Assembly (NCBI RefSeq): GCF_015472005.1
Contig: NZ_BMAQ01000035.1
Location: 18,730 to 82,729, forward strand
DNA: 64,000 nucleotides
Direction: 5' to 3'
From: Insulibacter thermoxylanivorax
GTDB lineage: Bacteria > Bacillota > Bacilli > Paenibacillales > DA-C8
Each line of letters opens with the position of its first letter. The stretch's first letter is position 1. Positions 44,798-55,686 of the stretch are shown piece by piece. The translations under genes were made by a program, and so were the position numbers. The notes under the pieces are model-generated. The model was not told the origin of the DNA, ran no database searches, and was given only the letters and a program-made list of their open reading frames with translations.

Positions 44798-47582
44798 CTA
44801 GTTGCGTCCGATTAAGGTTATAGATTGCGTATCATTATCCCAATAGACATCCCAACCGAGATATTCCGACAGCACCCGCACAGGAACCAGCGTCCGGTTG
44901 TTCAGCGCTGTCGGCGCGATCGGTGCGGTGACTTTGCGGCCATTGAAGTTCATCTCCTGTTCACCGATCCACATCTCGATATATTGTCCGCCTCTCACCA
45001 GCGTTACCTTGTTCGTCTGCGGATCATAGGAGACGTCGCCGTCCAGTGCCTCGACGATGAAGCGAATCGGCACCATCGTATACCGGTCGATGATCACCGG
45101 CGGCTGATCAAGGGTGCGCTCTTCGCCGTCCACCAGCATCTTCGTGTTGTTCACTTGCAGCTCGATCCGCTTGTTCTCCGGATCAGCCGGCATCTGAACC
45201 GCTTGGAAGACGATATTGTCAATCGCAAGCTCACCGCGCACGACCTCAGGATCCACCATCGCCATCAGCTCCTCCAGCGAGATCATAGAGAGGTCGATAT
45301 TCGGCAGAGGATTCTCCGGCGATTCTTGGACCAGACGCTGCAGCGTCAGCGGATATGGGATCTTGCGGCTGCTGAGATCGATCTCCACTGTGCGCCAGCC
45401 CGTCCAGTCTATAGTACCTATAGGTATCGTATGCAGGGTGCCTTTTGTGTCCGTAGCCTCTAACCAAAGTCTGCTGGACTTGCCGTCGCCGTAGACATCG
45501 AGTACGAGTTCTTGCGGATTCCCTTGCACTTCGACACCGGCACCGCGGTTGAACTCGATCGCAATCTTCGGCGGTTTGCTGCCATAGATCTGCCCGATCT
45601 GGCTGAAATCATAGCGCCACTTCAGCACATTCGAATCCGCTGCTTCTCCGGCGACTTCGTTCGTCACTTCATAACTTACGATCGCCAGCGGGTCGATCAG
45701 GTCCACAGAGATCGGCGGCATGGTCGTATCGAAGTCCGCCCACATCTCGCGCGCCAGAGTAGGCAGAAGGATCGCGGTGCTCAGCCCGTCGTAGGTTGCG
45801 ATGAGACGCGCTGTCGCATCTTCAGCGACTTCTTCCACAGTCAGGACGCCATCGCTCACCGAGCCGCGGAAGCCCTCGATCTTCCACTCGATCGCATCCG
45901 CCGGAACTTCACGCGAGCGGCCGTCCTTCAGCTTGGACTTCACGGTCAGTTCGAGCATGCTGCCATTGCGAATCGCTGCATCCGGCACTTCGATGACCAA
46001 GCGATCGATATCCGTGCGGTCGACGATCACCACATCGGTCTTCGCTTCAGCTGCTCCCTTCTTGACGGTGATCGTGGCCTTGCCTTTCTGGCTCGGGATG
46101 AAGCGGCCCTGCTCGAATCGCCCGTATCCTTCCGTCACCGAGAATTCATATTCAGGGGATGTCAAATCGATCTTCGTTACCGGGTTGTAGTACTCATCAT
46201 AGCCTCTGACCGGCAGCTCTGCGCGCTCACCGACGAACAGGAATGGCATCTGATCCATGATCAGACCGATGATCTGACCTTGCGGCGCCGTCGTATACAC
46301 GCCGATGCCGTTCACTACTTGGCGCATCGACCCTTGAGAAGGTGTATTCACCAAGGATGCTGTTGTATCGCCAAGCTCCCGCGCCACCATCGTAGTCGAA
46401 CCGCCGCCGTCGAGATTGATGCCGCGCCATACGCCAACTTGGATCATCGCCTCTTGCAGTTCCTTCAGCGTCATGCCGCGGCTGGTCGAGGACCTGTCAG
46501 CAGTCAGCAGGTACACATACCGGCCGTCCGCCGAATAGCCCACTGCTGTCCGGGCTGCTGGTGAATAGCCGGAGTTATTCTTGACATCCGTCGTGTAAGC
46601 CGTCGCCCGGCCCTGATCAACCAGCAGCGTCTGCCCGCCGATCAGCATCTTGAACTGGGTGGGATCTACCGGCGCTCCTGTATGACGGTCCCGCATCTGA
46701 TAGAACGTAAGGATCGGCTCGCCGATGTTCACATGTTCCTGCAGGAATTCCGCACCCTTGCCTTCACCACGCAGCAGATAGCCGTTCTCTGGAATCTCCA
46801 CATCCAGCATCTCATCGATGGACATCTGGGTGACGATCCCATCGACCACCAGAACCTCCGTCGGTGGATAATGGCTGCGCTCTGCCCGCGGATGCGGCCC
46901 CCAGACAGACGTATACATGAAGATGCTGTCCGTGTGGCTCTGGTTAAGATCCTCATCCCACATGAGCGGCTTGTTAATCCCTCTGAGTTCATAAGTTGCA
47001 CCGCTTTCCGTCATGACGGTGCCGTCAAAGTCATATTCGCCGATCACGGGCTTGCGGTCCGTTGTCACGCCGAAGGAATACCATCCCTTCAGGAACAAAG
47101 GCGATACCGTTAACTCCTGATCCACGATCTGAGCGCCAAGCGGATTGCCCAATGCTGCATTCATATGGAAGAACGACGCGTTCACGCCTGCTACAGCATT
47201 GGTCTCGCGGGCCATCCCAAGGACGGTCTGCTTGCTGTTCACCTTGCCCCCCCCTGCCGCTCATTACATTCAATTGAACATAGGGGTTGTGCAAGTCGAT
47301 GACCAGTACGCGGAGATCCGTGGACTGCGCTAGCTTAACGGCGGAAGGCGCCCACTTATAGGTGCGCAGTACTGCTCCGGACGTCACAATCTCCTCCTTG
47401 ACGAGTTGGAGGTACGCCTCATTCGCCGCTTGCACGACTTGGCTGGCTTGTGCGGCATAAGCGCCGGGCATCGTCGGCACCGCGAGGAACAATGCCGATA
47501 GAGCCGTAGTGGTCGACAACACTATATTAGCAGCACGATTGGCATATTTATGGATTCTATTACGTCTCGTTGTCCTCTTCAT
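44798..47582 (-). pseudogene. Exported phosphodiester-glycosidase (NAGPA) protein with copper-amine-oxidase-type C-terminal domain; frameshift at a G8 run
   Basis: The start is the ATG at 47582 with a signal peptide (MKRTTRR..., cleavage after PGAYA about residue 42). The frame runs to a run of eight G (47248-47255) and then reads out of frame to a stop at about 47031. The other frame continues from the run (KVNSKQTVLGMARETNAVAGVNASFF) to 44798. Seven G would give a single protein of 927 residues. Parts: NAGPA domain (INLDGGGSTTMVARE; NGIGVYTTAP), Ig-like repeats, and a C-terminal copper amine oxidase N-terminal-like domain (MVPIRFIVEALDGDVSYD, LVPVRVLSEYLGWDVYWD), typical of Paenibacillus exoproteins. 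Either a real phase-variable or broken gene, or a sequencing error at the homopolymer. Confidence 0.82.
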
Positions 47583-48237
47583 GATGCAGTATACACCTCT
47601 CCCCAATTGAAGTTTCTCTTAAACTCTTCTATCCGAATGCATCTGCTGGCGACTCATGCAGCTCATGCGACTCCAGCATGGCTCTCGTGCGCATCCTCTT
47701 CCAATCCATGCGGTCCATCTTCATCCTCACTTTTTCTCACTTCCATGCATCAGCACATAGCCAGCCGTCTGCTGTCAACTTCATAGGCTGCGTTGCCTCA
47801 TATCCATGTAAGAATAAGATGTACCGGCCTGCGATCACTCTCCTTGACATTTTGGGGGTTCAATCCTGTAATAGACAGGAGATTGCTTCCACTTCTCGTG
47901 ATATACTAGAGTAGTGAGCGAGCTCACACCAATGTGTTCTGAGAGATTCTACTGACCGCATCTTGCAATAGATTGGAGGATCGCCCTATTGATATAGACT
48001 GTTTTTTTGGTAAAAAGTTACGAGATTTTGTGCTGGTAAATTTTTTTGTTCACTTTCAAGCTAACAGGGCCTTGAAACGCTGGTGCAGCATCTTTTCTCT
48101 GATAAATATTGCAAATTAGTGCTACCAACACGCCCATCCTTCGTATTATTGAGAAGGGTTTTCTTACAATAAAGGTCCTGTTCTCGCAGTTCTTCTTAAT
48201 TAACGTAATCCAGAGAGTAAAGGAGAGGAATCAAAGC
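47583..48237. other. Divergent intergenic region before the efflux operon
   Basis: A 655-base region between two divergently transcribed genes. TTGACA at 47844-47849 with TGTAAT 17 bases on is a weak promoter candidate for the plus strand. A small palindrome GTGAGC-GA-GCTCAC at 47914-47927 could be an operator. The frame of the next gene is open back to 48109, but the lack of a ribosome site and the lipoprotein signal at 48238 argue against using it. Confidence 0.4.
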
Positions 48238-49704
48238 ATGAAGTCCAAACATCCCGGCCGGAAGGCAGCGCTGGCTGCACTGCTGGCCCTCAGTCTCATC
48301 ATCACAGCTTGTACGGAGAGTACGGCAAGCGATGATTTGGAAACCGCCGAAGCCGTCACACCGGTCAAAGTAGCGGTTGTCGAGCAAGGCACATTGACGA
48401 TGCGCAATGAGATTATCGGCATCACCAAACCGAACAAATCCGTAGACGTCTACCCGAAGATGGCCGGCGAGCTCGCTGAACTCTATGTCAGCAGAGGCGA
48501 TTACATCGAAGCCGGCGCGAAGCTTGGCGCGATCGATACAGAGAACTTGCGGGTACAGATCCAACAGGGCGAAGCGGCGCTGGCCCAAGCCCAAACCCAG
48601 CTCAAAAATGCCCAGCTCGGCTTAGAACAAGCGAAGAGCAATCATGAACGCAAGATCCTAACCGAGCCTAATGCAGAGACGGATGAAACCAACCATGGTG
48701 AAGATGCGAGTGCTGCTTCAGAGAACGGAGCAGCTGCGGAGGAGACGCAAACCGCGGATGTCTCCTCCCATGGCGAAGAATCGCTTGCAGAAGCAGAGGA
48801 GCTGCCAGCTGAATCGCAGCCACAGGCGGTGAACCGCGTAGATCTGGAGCTACAGAACATCAAGCTGCAGTTGGAGCAAGCGCGCACCAATCTGGAGCGC
48901 ATGGAGAATCTGTATGCAGAAGGCCTCATCTCGCAGCAGCAATACGAGCAAGCCGTCAACGCTGTGCGTCAGACGGAGATCGCTTATCAGCAGGTGCTGC
49001 TGGCGATGCAGGATGAGAACTCCGCCTTCGCTGTGCAGCAAGCGGAGATCGGCGTAGAACTGGCTCAGATCCAGGTGAATCAGGCGCAGCTCAATCTCAA
49101 TCAGGCACGCAAGCAATTAGCCGATGCGGCGATCACCGCGCCGATCAGCGGTCAAGTCGTCGCAGTGAACGCCGATCCGGGTGAGCTGGTGTCGATGCAG
49201 ATGCCGCTGGTGACCATCATCTCGACGAATCCGATCATCGTCACCGCGGATGTCAATGTTCGTCAGCTGATGCTGCTGCAGGGACTGGAGGAAGTCGAAG
49301 TGGAGATCCCGGATCTCGGACGCACCTATACCGCCCGCGTGACCTATCTGTCGCCGATCGCGAACACCGGCGGCTTCTATACGATCGAAGCCGAGCTGGA
49401 GAATCCAGACGATGAGATCCGCGCAGGCATGGTCAGCAAGATCATCCTCGATCAATCCCTCGTCGAGAACAGCTTGATCGTACCGACGACGGCGATCATC
49501 GAGAGAAGCGATGGTGCCATCGTCTATGTTGTCCGTGATGAACGCGCCGTGCGCGTCAATGTCGAGATCCTTGAACAACAGACGGACAAGACCGCCGTAG
49601 CCGGCGAACTGTCCCCCGGCGATCAAGTGGTTACTACCGGTCAGATGACACTGAGCGATGATCAACGCGTCCGCATCATCGATGGGGAGGCGCAGAACCA
49701 TTGA
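48238..49704 (+). CDS. RND efflux membrane-fusion lipoprotein
   Basis: About 488 residues from the ATG at 48238, with AAAGGAGAGG about nine bases upstream. Lipoprotein signal with lipobox LIITAC (C25). Biotinyl-lipoyl half motif at YPKMAGELAELYVSRGDYIEAGAKLG and its partner AAITAPISGQVVAVNADPGE flank a long coiled-coil hairpin (LQQGEAALAQAQTQLKN; QAEIGVELAQIQVNQAQLNLNQAR), then beta-barrel and membrane-proximal domains. An acidic insert rich in Glu, Ala and Ser (about 145-200) interrupts the hairpin. Together with the next two genes it forms a tripartite-like pump. In a monoderm it would sit on the outer face of the membrane. Confidence 0.92.
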   Translation: MKSKHPGRKAALAALLALSLIITACTESTASDDLETAEAVTPVKVAVVEQGTLTMRNEIIGITKPNKSVDVYPKMAGELAELYVSRGDYIEAGAKLGAIDTENLRVQIQQGEAALAQAQTQLKNAQLGLEQAKSNHERKILTEPNAETDETNHGEDASAASENGAAAEETQTADVSSHGEESLAEAEELPAESQPQAVNRVDLELQNIKLQLEQARTNLERMENLYAEGLISQQQYEQAVNAVRQTEIAYQQVLLAMQDENSAFAVQQAEIGVELAQIQVNQAQLNLNQARKQLADAAITAPISGQVVAVNADPGELVSMQMPLVTIISTNPIIVTADVNVRQLMLLQGLEEVEVEIPDLGRTYTARVTYLSPIANTGGFYTIEAELENPDDEIRAGMVSKIILDQSLVENSLIVPTTAIIERSDGAIVYVVRDERAVRVNVEILEQQTDKTAVAGELSPGDQVVTTGQMTLSDDQRVRIIDGEAQNH

Positions 49705-52700
49705 AGCTGGTAGATGTATCCGTTAGACGACCCATCGGACTGCTCATGATCGTCTTGGGCGTTATCGCCCTCGGGATGGTCAGCTTGCGCAACCTGGCGA
49801 TCGATCTCTTCCCGAAGATCGAGCTGCCGATCGCCGTCGTCGCCACCTCTTACAGCGGGGCGGCACCGGAGGAAGTCGAGAAACTGGTCTCCCAGCCGCT
49901 CGAAGCAGCGCTGGCTTCCGTGAACGGCATCGATACGATCTCGTCCCAATCCCAATCCGGCGCCTCGATCGTGCTCCTGATGTTCCAGAACGGGACGAAT
50001 CTCGATTATGCCCTGCTTGAGGTTCGGGAGCGGATCGATCAGGTGAAGCCTTTCCTGCCTGACGGTGCAGGCGATCCTTCGGTGCTGCGCTTCGACCTGA
50101 ACCAACTGCCCGTTGTCCAGCTGGCACTAACGGGAGCAGCACCGGAACGCTTGCAGCAGATCGCGGAGAACACGATCATTCCTTATCTGGAGCGGCAGGA
50201 CGGCGTCGCCTCCGTTAATACCATGGGCGGCAAGACGCGTGAGATCCTGGTCGAACTGGATATCGCGAAGATGGCCTCTTACGGCATCTCGACGGCCCAC
50301 GTCGTGCAAGCATTAAATGCCGAGAACCTTTCTGGTTCCGCCGGCGTCATTACCAAAGGGGAACAGGACCTGCAGGTGCGTGTCGAGGGCGAATTCGAAT
50401 CCCTGCAAGACATCGCTGACACGATCATTCACCTGCCGACGGGACGGCAGATCCAAGTGCGGGATGTGGCCGAGATCGTCGACACCTATAAGAAGCAATC
50501 TTCCATGACGCTGGTGAACGGCGAAGAGGCTCTCGTTCTGTCGATTATGAAAGAATCCGACGGCAACACCGTATCGGTAGCACGTGAGGTGCGCAAGGCC
50601 GTTGAAGACCTGCAATCGGAACTGCCGCAAGGCGTGAAGTTGAGCACCGTCATCGACACGGCAGTATACATCGAGCAATCTGTTGATTCTGTGTTGAACA
50701 ATATGCTGTCAGGAGCCGTGCTCGCAGTCATCGTCCTGCTGCTCTTCCTGCGCAGCATCCGGACGACGGTGATCATCGGCGTGGCCATCCCGATCGCGAT
50801 TATCGCTGCCTTTGCGATGATGTATTATTCCGGTCAGACCTTGAACGTCATCACCATGGGCGGTCTCGCGCTGGGGGTCGGGATGATGGTGGACAACTCG
50901 ATCGTCATCCTCGAGAACATCTTCACCCACAGGCAGCGCGGCGCTTCCCTTAAGGAAGCTGCGGTGAAAGGGGGATCCGAACTGGCACCTGCGGTCATCG
51001 CCGCTACGCTGACCACGGTCGTCGTCTTCGTACCGATGACCTTCGTCCAAGGACTGGCAGCGGATATCTTCATGCCGCTCGGCATCACCGTATCCTTTAC
51101 GCTGCTTGCTTCGCTTGCTGTGGCGCTCACCGTCGTCCCTTCGATGTCGGCCAAGCTGTTATCCGGACGCCGCTTCGATTATTCAGCGGAGCAGAAGCCC
51201 AGCAGGTATGTCCAATTCTTCAGCAAGTTCCTCGACATCTACCGCGGAATCCTGCGCTGGGTGCTGGGGCATCGCAAGACGACGGTCTTCGGAACGATCG
51301 CTCTATTAATCGGAAGCTTCTTCTTGATGCCATTTATCGGGGCCTCGTTCTTCCCGGATTCTGACCAAGGTCAGATCGACATCACGATCGAACTGCCCAG
51401 CGGCACCCATCTGGAGAGAACTTACGAAATTGCAGCACAAGTAGAAGAACTGCTGGACCCGTATGAAGACATCATCGATATATCGTACTTATCCGTAGGA
51501 AGTTCCGGCGGCATCGGCACAAGCGGCGGCAGCCACACCGCAAGTCTCACTGTCCTGCTTGTCGGCAAGGATGAGCGCGATGTATCGACGACGCAAGTGA
51601 TGCAGGAACTGCACGAGAAGACGCGCGGCATCCCGGGTGCTGAGATCACCGTGCAGGAGACGATGATGAGCCTCGGCACCGGCAGCCCGATCCAGATCAG
51701 CGTGAACGGGCCTGAACAAGAAGTGCTGGCCGAGATCGCACAGCAAGTGGTCTGGGTGATCTCCGAGATCGAAGGGGTCCACAACCCGACGACTTCCTTG
51801 GCTGACAGCCATCCGGAGCTGAACATCTCCATCGACCGCGAGCTTGCGGCCCAGTACGGTCTGACCTATCAGCAGATCATGAGCCAGGTGCAGATGGCGG
51901 TCAATGGTCAGCTGGCCACGATCTACCGCGAAGGCGGTTATGAATACGATGTCCGCGTCATCCTCCCGGAGGATCAGCGCTCGACCATCGCCGATCTGAC
52001 GACGATGCCGATCCAGACGCCGACCGGACAGCTGGTTCCGCTCTCGCTGGTCGCTGAGTTGGAGCAGATCCAGTCGCCGACGATGATCCAGCGGGAGAAT
52101 CAGCAGCGGCAGATCAACATCACCAGCGATGTTGTCGGCCGCGACCTGGGCAGCGTCTTCGCCGACGTACAAGCGGCGATAGAGCGGATGAACTTCCCGG
52201 ACGGCTATTCCTACAGCTTCGGCGGTCAATCCGTCGATATGCTGGAATCCTTCACGGATCTCGCTATCGCTCTGTTGTTCTCGATCTTCCTGATCTATGT
52301 CGTCATGGCGGTGCAGTTCGAATCGCTGCTGTTCCCGTTCATCATCATGTTCTCGCTGCCGCCGACCTTCATCGGCGTCGTGTTCGGACTGTTCGTCACG
52401 GGAACGGATCTCAGCCTGCCTGCTGCCATCGGACTCATCGTCCTCGCGGGGATCGTCGTCAACAACGCCATCGTCCTCGTCGATTACATCAATATCCTGC
52501 GCCGCAAGGGCATGGAGCGCTATGAAGCGATCCTCGAAGCAGGCCCAAGCCGTCTGCGTCCGATCTTCATGACGACGCTGACGACGGTGCTCGGTCTCGT
52601 ACCGCTCGCCTTAGGTATAGGCGAAGGCGCAGAACTGCAAGCGCCGCTGGCGATCGTCGTCATCTTCGGACTGTTGTTCTCGACGATGATCACCTTGCTG

Positions 52701-52805
52701 CTTGTCCCGGTCGTCTATACGTATCTGGATGACTTGTCCAACTGGTGGAAACGCATCTTCCGCCGCAAAGGACGCGCAGCTGAAACCAGCGAGCTTGCCG
52801 TATAA
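49701..52805 (+). CDS. RND transporter, AcrB/SwrC-like
   Basis: A protein of 1034 residues with the RND plan: helix at residue 10-28, large loop, a six-helix block, a second loop and a final five-helix block. The TM4 motif is [19 protein letters not shown], that is Asp-Asn rather than the Asp-Asp of E. coli AcrB, as in B. subtilis SwrC (YerP). The start is TTG at 49701, overlapping the stop of the fusion protein, with GGGGAGG ten bases upstream. SwrC exports surfactin and supports swarming; the substrate here is unknown. Proton-driven. Confidence 0.94.
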   Translation: MKLVDVSVRRPIGLLMIVLGVIALGMVSLRNLAIDLFPKIELPIAVVATSYSGAAPEEVEKLVSQPLEAALASVNGIDTISSQSQSGASIVLLMFQNGTNLDYALLEVRERIDQVKPFLPDGAGDPSVLRFDLNQLPVVQLALTGAAPERLQQIAENTIIPYLERQDGVASVNTMGGKTREILVELDIAKMASYGISTAHVVQALNAENLSGSAGVITKGEQDLQVRVEGEFESLQDIADTIIHLPTGRQIQVRDVAEIVDTYKKQSSMTLVNGEEALVLSIMKESDGNTVSVAREVRKAVEDLQSELPQGVKLSTVIDTAVYIEQSVDSVLNNMLSGAVLAVIVLLLFLRSIRTTVIIGVAIPIAIIAAFAMMYYSGQTLNVITMGGLALGVGMMVDNSIVILENIFTHRQRGASLKEAAVKGGSELAPAVIAATLTTVVVFVPMTFVQGLAADIFMPLGITVSFTLLASLAVALTVVPSMSAKLLSGRRFDYSAEQKPSRYVQFFSKFLDIYRGILRWVLGHRKTTVFGTIALLIGSFFLMPFIGASFFPDSDQGQIDITIELPSGTHLERTYEIAAQVEELLDPYEDIIDISYLSVGSSGGIGTSGGSHTASLTVLLVGKDERDVSTTQVMQELHEKTRGIPGAEITVQETMMSLGTGSPIQISVNGPEQEVLAEIAQQVVWVISEIEGVHNPTTSLADSHPELNISIDRELAAQYGLTYQQIMSQVQMAVNGQLATIYREGGYEYDVRVILPEDQRSTIADLTTMPIQTPTGQLVPLSLVAELEQIQSPTMIQRENQQRQINITSDVVGRDLGSVFADVQAAIERMNFPDGYSYSFGGQSVDMLESFTDLAIALLFSIFLIYVVMAVQFESLLFPFIIMFSLPPTFIGVVFGLFVTGTDLSLPAAIGLIVLAGIVVNNAIVLVDYINILRRKGMERYEAILEAGPSRLRPIFMTTLTTVLGLVPLALGIGEGAELQAPLAIVVIFGLLFSTMITLLLVPVVYTYLDDLSNWWKRIFRRKGRAAETSELAV

Positions 52806-52966
52806 CTTTTGTTGCATCTTATGTACATCCGTTATGTACACCCGGCATGGACGCAGGTGATGGGCTGTGATAAGGAGTGCTGCAGGTCCTCACCTGCTTG
52901 CCGGTATCTGACACGATCTTTACGATGATACGTTTATCAACTATATAGGAAAGCGAGGTTTCACCC
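52806..52966 (+). other. Gap with TTATGTACA direct repeat between pump and TolC-like gene
   Basis: Contains TTATGTACA twice, 15 bases apart, each with the palindrome TGTACA, just after the RND stop codon. Could be an operator or processing site. The ribosome site GAGG for the next gene is at the end. Confidence 0.35.
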
Positions 52967-54229
52967 ATGAGGCATAAGGTTTGGCTCATCATAGCCGCAG
53001 CGGTTCTGTGCATCCCTGTCGCAGCCAGTATGGCCGAGAGCTATCAGAGCTACACCTTCGATGAAGCCGTCGAGCAGGTGCAGAAGAACGATCTCTCGAC
53101 CCAGACGAGATTCGTGCCGAAGCTGTCCGCCGATGTGCAGATGTATCAGAGCATGTTGCCGATGACGGAACTGGAAGCTTTATCTTCCATGCAGCAAGGC
53201 TATACGATTCGGAACAATGCATGGAATTCTGAGCTCTCCGCCTATCGCAAGGTGTACGACTATCTATTCGCCAAGCAGAGCTTGGAACTCACCGCCAGAA
53301 GCCTGGCCCAAGCTGAGAATGAGCTGAAGATCGTCGAGACCGAACGGGAGCACGGTGTCGCTTCTGATCTGGAGATCTTGCAAGCTAAGATGGCCGTTAC
53401 CAACGCGAAGAAAAACCACGAAAGCGCCAAGATGGGCTATAACATCGCCGAACGCGCCATGCAGCAAGCCCTGCAGCTCGAACTCGGCAAAGATATAATC
53501 GAGATCGAATTGCCTTCCTTCTCCCTTCTGGAAGAAGAGAAGTATGATCCTTTATCAGTATCCACCTATGTGAAAGAGAAACATGAATCGCTTTCGATGC
53601 TGAAATTCCTGATCTCCGCATACAACAATATCTTGCAGAGCATCGATGATCTCACATACCCGTCAACCGGTGCCATGCCGACAGATCATCTGGAGCAGCA
53701 GCTTGCGGCGGTACAGAAACAGATTGAGGCGATTCAAGAATTGCAAAAACAAGGTCCATTAGATGAGCAAACTTTAGCACAATTGCAGCAATTGCAACAA
53801 ACGGCCTTGCAGCTTCAAATGCAAATCCAGCAGATTCAGGCGGCCAATGCCCAGATGCCGCGCCCGGCTAATCTATCCAAAGCGAAGAGCGAGCTCAAGT
53901 TCTACTATGAATCGGAACTGCACAACACGAAGATCCAACTGCAGCAACAGGAGCAAGCCCTCGAACTGCTCAGCTACACCTACGCTGAACAGTTCAAATC
54001 CCTGGAGAAGCAGCTTGAACTGCAAGAACAGGCGATCGAGGATGCCAAAGAACTGTATGAGAAGAATCTCGTCCTGCTGGAGAACGGCATGATCCGTCCA
54101 GCTGATCTGGAAGCCATCCGCCTGAACGTGATCGCCGCGGAACACCAGAAGTTCCAACTTCAGAAGGATTATATGATCCTTCGAAAACAGTTCGAGCTGT
54201 TCCTAGAAGGCCATCTTAGCGGAATGTAA
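52967..54229 (+). CDS. TolC-family coiled-coil protein
   Basis: A protein of 420 residues with a signal peptide (about 1-23), then long heptad-like helices. SLAQAENELKIVETEREHGVASDLEILQAKMAVTNAKKN matches the repeating helix-pair of TolC-type outer-membrane efflux proteins, and a Gln-rich helix (about 250-300) follows. It is last in an operon with a fusion protein and an RND pump, just where tolC would be in a diderm. In a monoderm it cannot be a normal outer-membrane channel; it may be a secreted or wall-linked periplasm-like tunnel extension. Start has GAGG nine bases upstream. Confidence 0.72.
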   Translation: MRHKVWLIIAAAVLCIPVAASMAESYQSYTFDEAVEQVQKNDLSTQTRFVPKLSADVQMYQSMLPMTELEALSSMQQGYTIRNNAWNSELSAYRKVYDYLFAKQSLELTARSLAQAENELKIVETEREHGVASDLEILQAKMAVTNAKKNHESAKMGYNIAERAMQQALQLELGKDIIEIELPSFSLLEEEKYDPLSVSTYVKEKHESLSMLKFLISAYNNILQSIDDLTYPSTGAMPTDHLEQQLAAVQKQIEAIQELQKQGPLDEQTLAQLQQLQQTALQLQMQIQQIQAANAQMPRPANLSKAKSELKFYYESELHNTKIQLQQQEQALELLSYTYAEQFKSLEKQLELQEQAIEDAKELYEKNLVLLENGMIRPADLEAIRLNVIAAEHQKFQLQKDYMILRKQFELFLEGHLSGM

Positions 54230-54240
54230 GCAATACAATA

Positions 54241-54281
54241 AAGGATCGAACATCCCGTTGGAATGTTCGATCCTTTTCTTA
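54241..54281 (+). terminator. Intrinsic terminator of the efflux operon
   Basis: AAGGATCGAACAT, nine bases, ATGTTCGATCCTT (13-bp perfect stem), followed by TTCTT. Eleven bases after the TolC-like stop. Confidence 0.92.
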
Positions 54282-54794
54282 TCTACCCCCGGATACGGTG
54301 CACATCGCCGCGCATACTGCAACACTGCGCAAATAGGAGAAATCAAACTTCCTCTATTTCGCGAAAATAGCCGTTTTCCCCGAAATAACGGAAGCCATAT
54401 TTCCGCTATCTCATTCATTTCGTATAAAATCCGGTTGTTTTCCTCCTCATGAGCAAAATAAGGTAAGTTTGACTATCACTATTTCATCAAAAACACGGCT
54501 TTTTACAAAATAAGAGAAATTTCACTTACACTATTTCTTCACCAATACATTCTTCAACTAATTGCGTCTAGCACATTCACCGCTACATTCTTCAACTAAT
54601 TGCGTCCAGTACATTCATCCACAACATTCATCCACAACATTCATTCACACCCACTATACTCATCCAACATACTCATCCCTGTATTCATCCACTATATTCG
54701 TCCCGTCCCCATTCCTGATCACCATCTCCAATCACCTCTCATCCCGCCTCATACATGCGCACCTGCCTCGTCAACCTCAGCCAACCTGAATCAA
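54282..54794. repeat. Gene-free region with interspersed and simple repeats
   Basis: About 54325-54540 shares words with 6405-6565 (AACTTCCTCTATTTCGCG, GCGAAAATAGC, and CGAAATAACGGAAGCC on both sides). About 54555-54720 holds short tandem words: TTCTTCAACTAATTGCGTC twice, ACATTCATCCACA three times in a row with a 13-base period, and ACTCATCCA variants. No gene seen. Confidence 0.6.
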
Positions 54795-55463
54795 CTACAT
54801 AGATTCCAGATCAGCATCGGGATACGAGATCATGTAAGAGCGAATGCGCTTCTCTCCGCTGGCAGGAATAAGGTGTCCCTTGTCCACCAATCGATGAAGA
54901 TAAGCAAGCGTCTGACGTACAGTGAGGCCGAGCCATTCAGCAGCTTCTTGAGGCGTGAACGCATCACCCCTGCTGCCTGCAAATTGAAGCAAGGAGAGTT
55001 CCTTCGGGGTTAACAGCGCCTGTTCCATGCCTTGTTTACCGTAGAAAGTCCCCATGATCTGCTGCAGCTGCCTCTGAACTTCCTTGGGCCGATCCTTCAG
55101 CTGATCTATGGTATAGCGGAACACCTTCCAGCCATCCAAGACCAACATGTTCTGTCTCTCCCGATCATCGTCAAATGCATATCGATCTAACTGGTGAGGA
55201 TGATATCCATCGGCTTCGAAAGCGATTCTATGCGGCGGCCGCAAATAGACAAAATCAATCAAGCGATATCCCCTCTTCACATCCCGCACCATAAACTCCG
55301 GATATAGATGGTCGAAGCTGCCGATCGCCGGCCACCATGCATTCTTAGCAAACAATTTCTCCCCATATCCCAGCCCCTTCAACAACCTCTCCCTGCGCAT
55401 ACCTCGGGCTTCATCCAGATGTTTCTCCAGAAACTGTGCATAAGCTCGCTCAAAACTCATCAT
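54795..55463 (-). CDS. DUF559-type nuclease-fold protein with winged helix
   Basis: About 222 residues. The first 140 look like a Vsr/DUF559 PD-(D/E)XK-like fold: YRLIDFVYLRPPHRIAFEADGYHPHQ and DRERQNMLVLDGWKVFRYTIDQLKDRP. Residues about 150-215 form a winged helix (LTPKELSLLQFA, TPQEAAEWLGLTVRQTLAYLHRLVDKGHLI). Such proteins are often taken as nicking or restriction-like endonucleases, but neither partner nor substrate is in view. ATG at 55463 has GGAGG seven bases ahead; other in-frame starts exist at 55460, 55469 and 55481 (TTG). Confidence 0.7.
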   Translation of the reverse strand: MMSFERAYAQFLEKHLDEARGMRRERLLKGLGYGEKLFAKNAWWPAIGSFDHLYPEFMVRDVKRGYRLIDFVYLRPPHRIAFEADGYHPHQLDRYAFDDDRERQNMLVLDGWKVFRYTIDQLKDRPKEVQRQLQQIMGTFYGKQGMEQALLTPKELSLLQFAGSRGDAFTPQEAAEWLGLTVRQTLAYLHRLVDKGHLIPASGEKRIRSYMISYPDADLESM

Positions 55464-55494
55464 CCCCATCCCTCCCTTCAACGAAATCTAATAA

Positions 55495-55538
55495 ACAAAA
55501 AAACACGCCGATCACCTCACATAAGGCATCAGCGTGTT
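55495..55538 (-). terminator. Intrinsic terminator after metK
   Basis: Minus strand AACACGC pairs with GCGTGTT, with further inner pairs, followed by TTTTTTGTT. About 150 bases past the metK stop. Confidence 0.8.
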
Positions 55539-55686
55539 CTTCACGACATCCAACCGGCAGAAGCGTCAGAACCGGTATACCATATCCTTCATATATGGTT
55601 CATGTGTATCAAACGGGTTTCTAACTCACGTCACACTTTTTCTTTCCTTATACGACTCGCAATCTTACACGAATCATACACCAATC

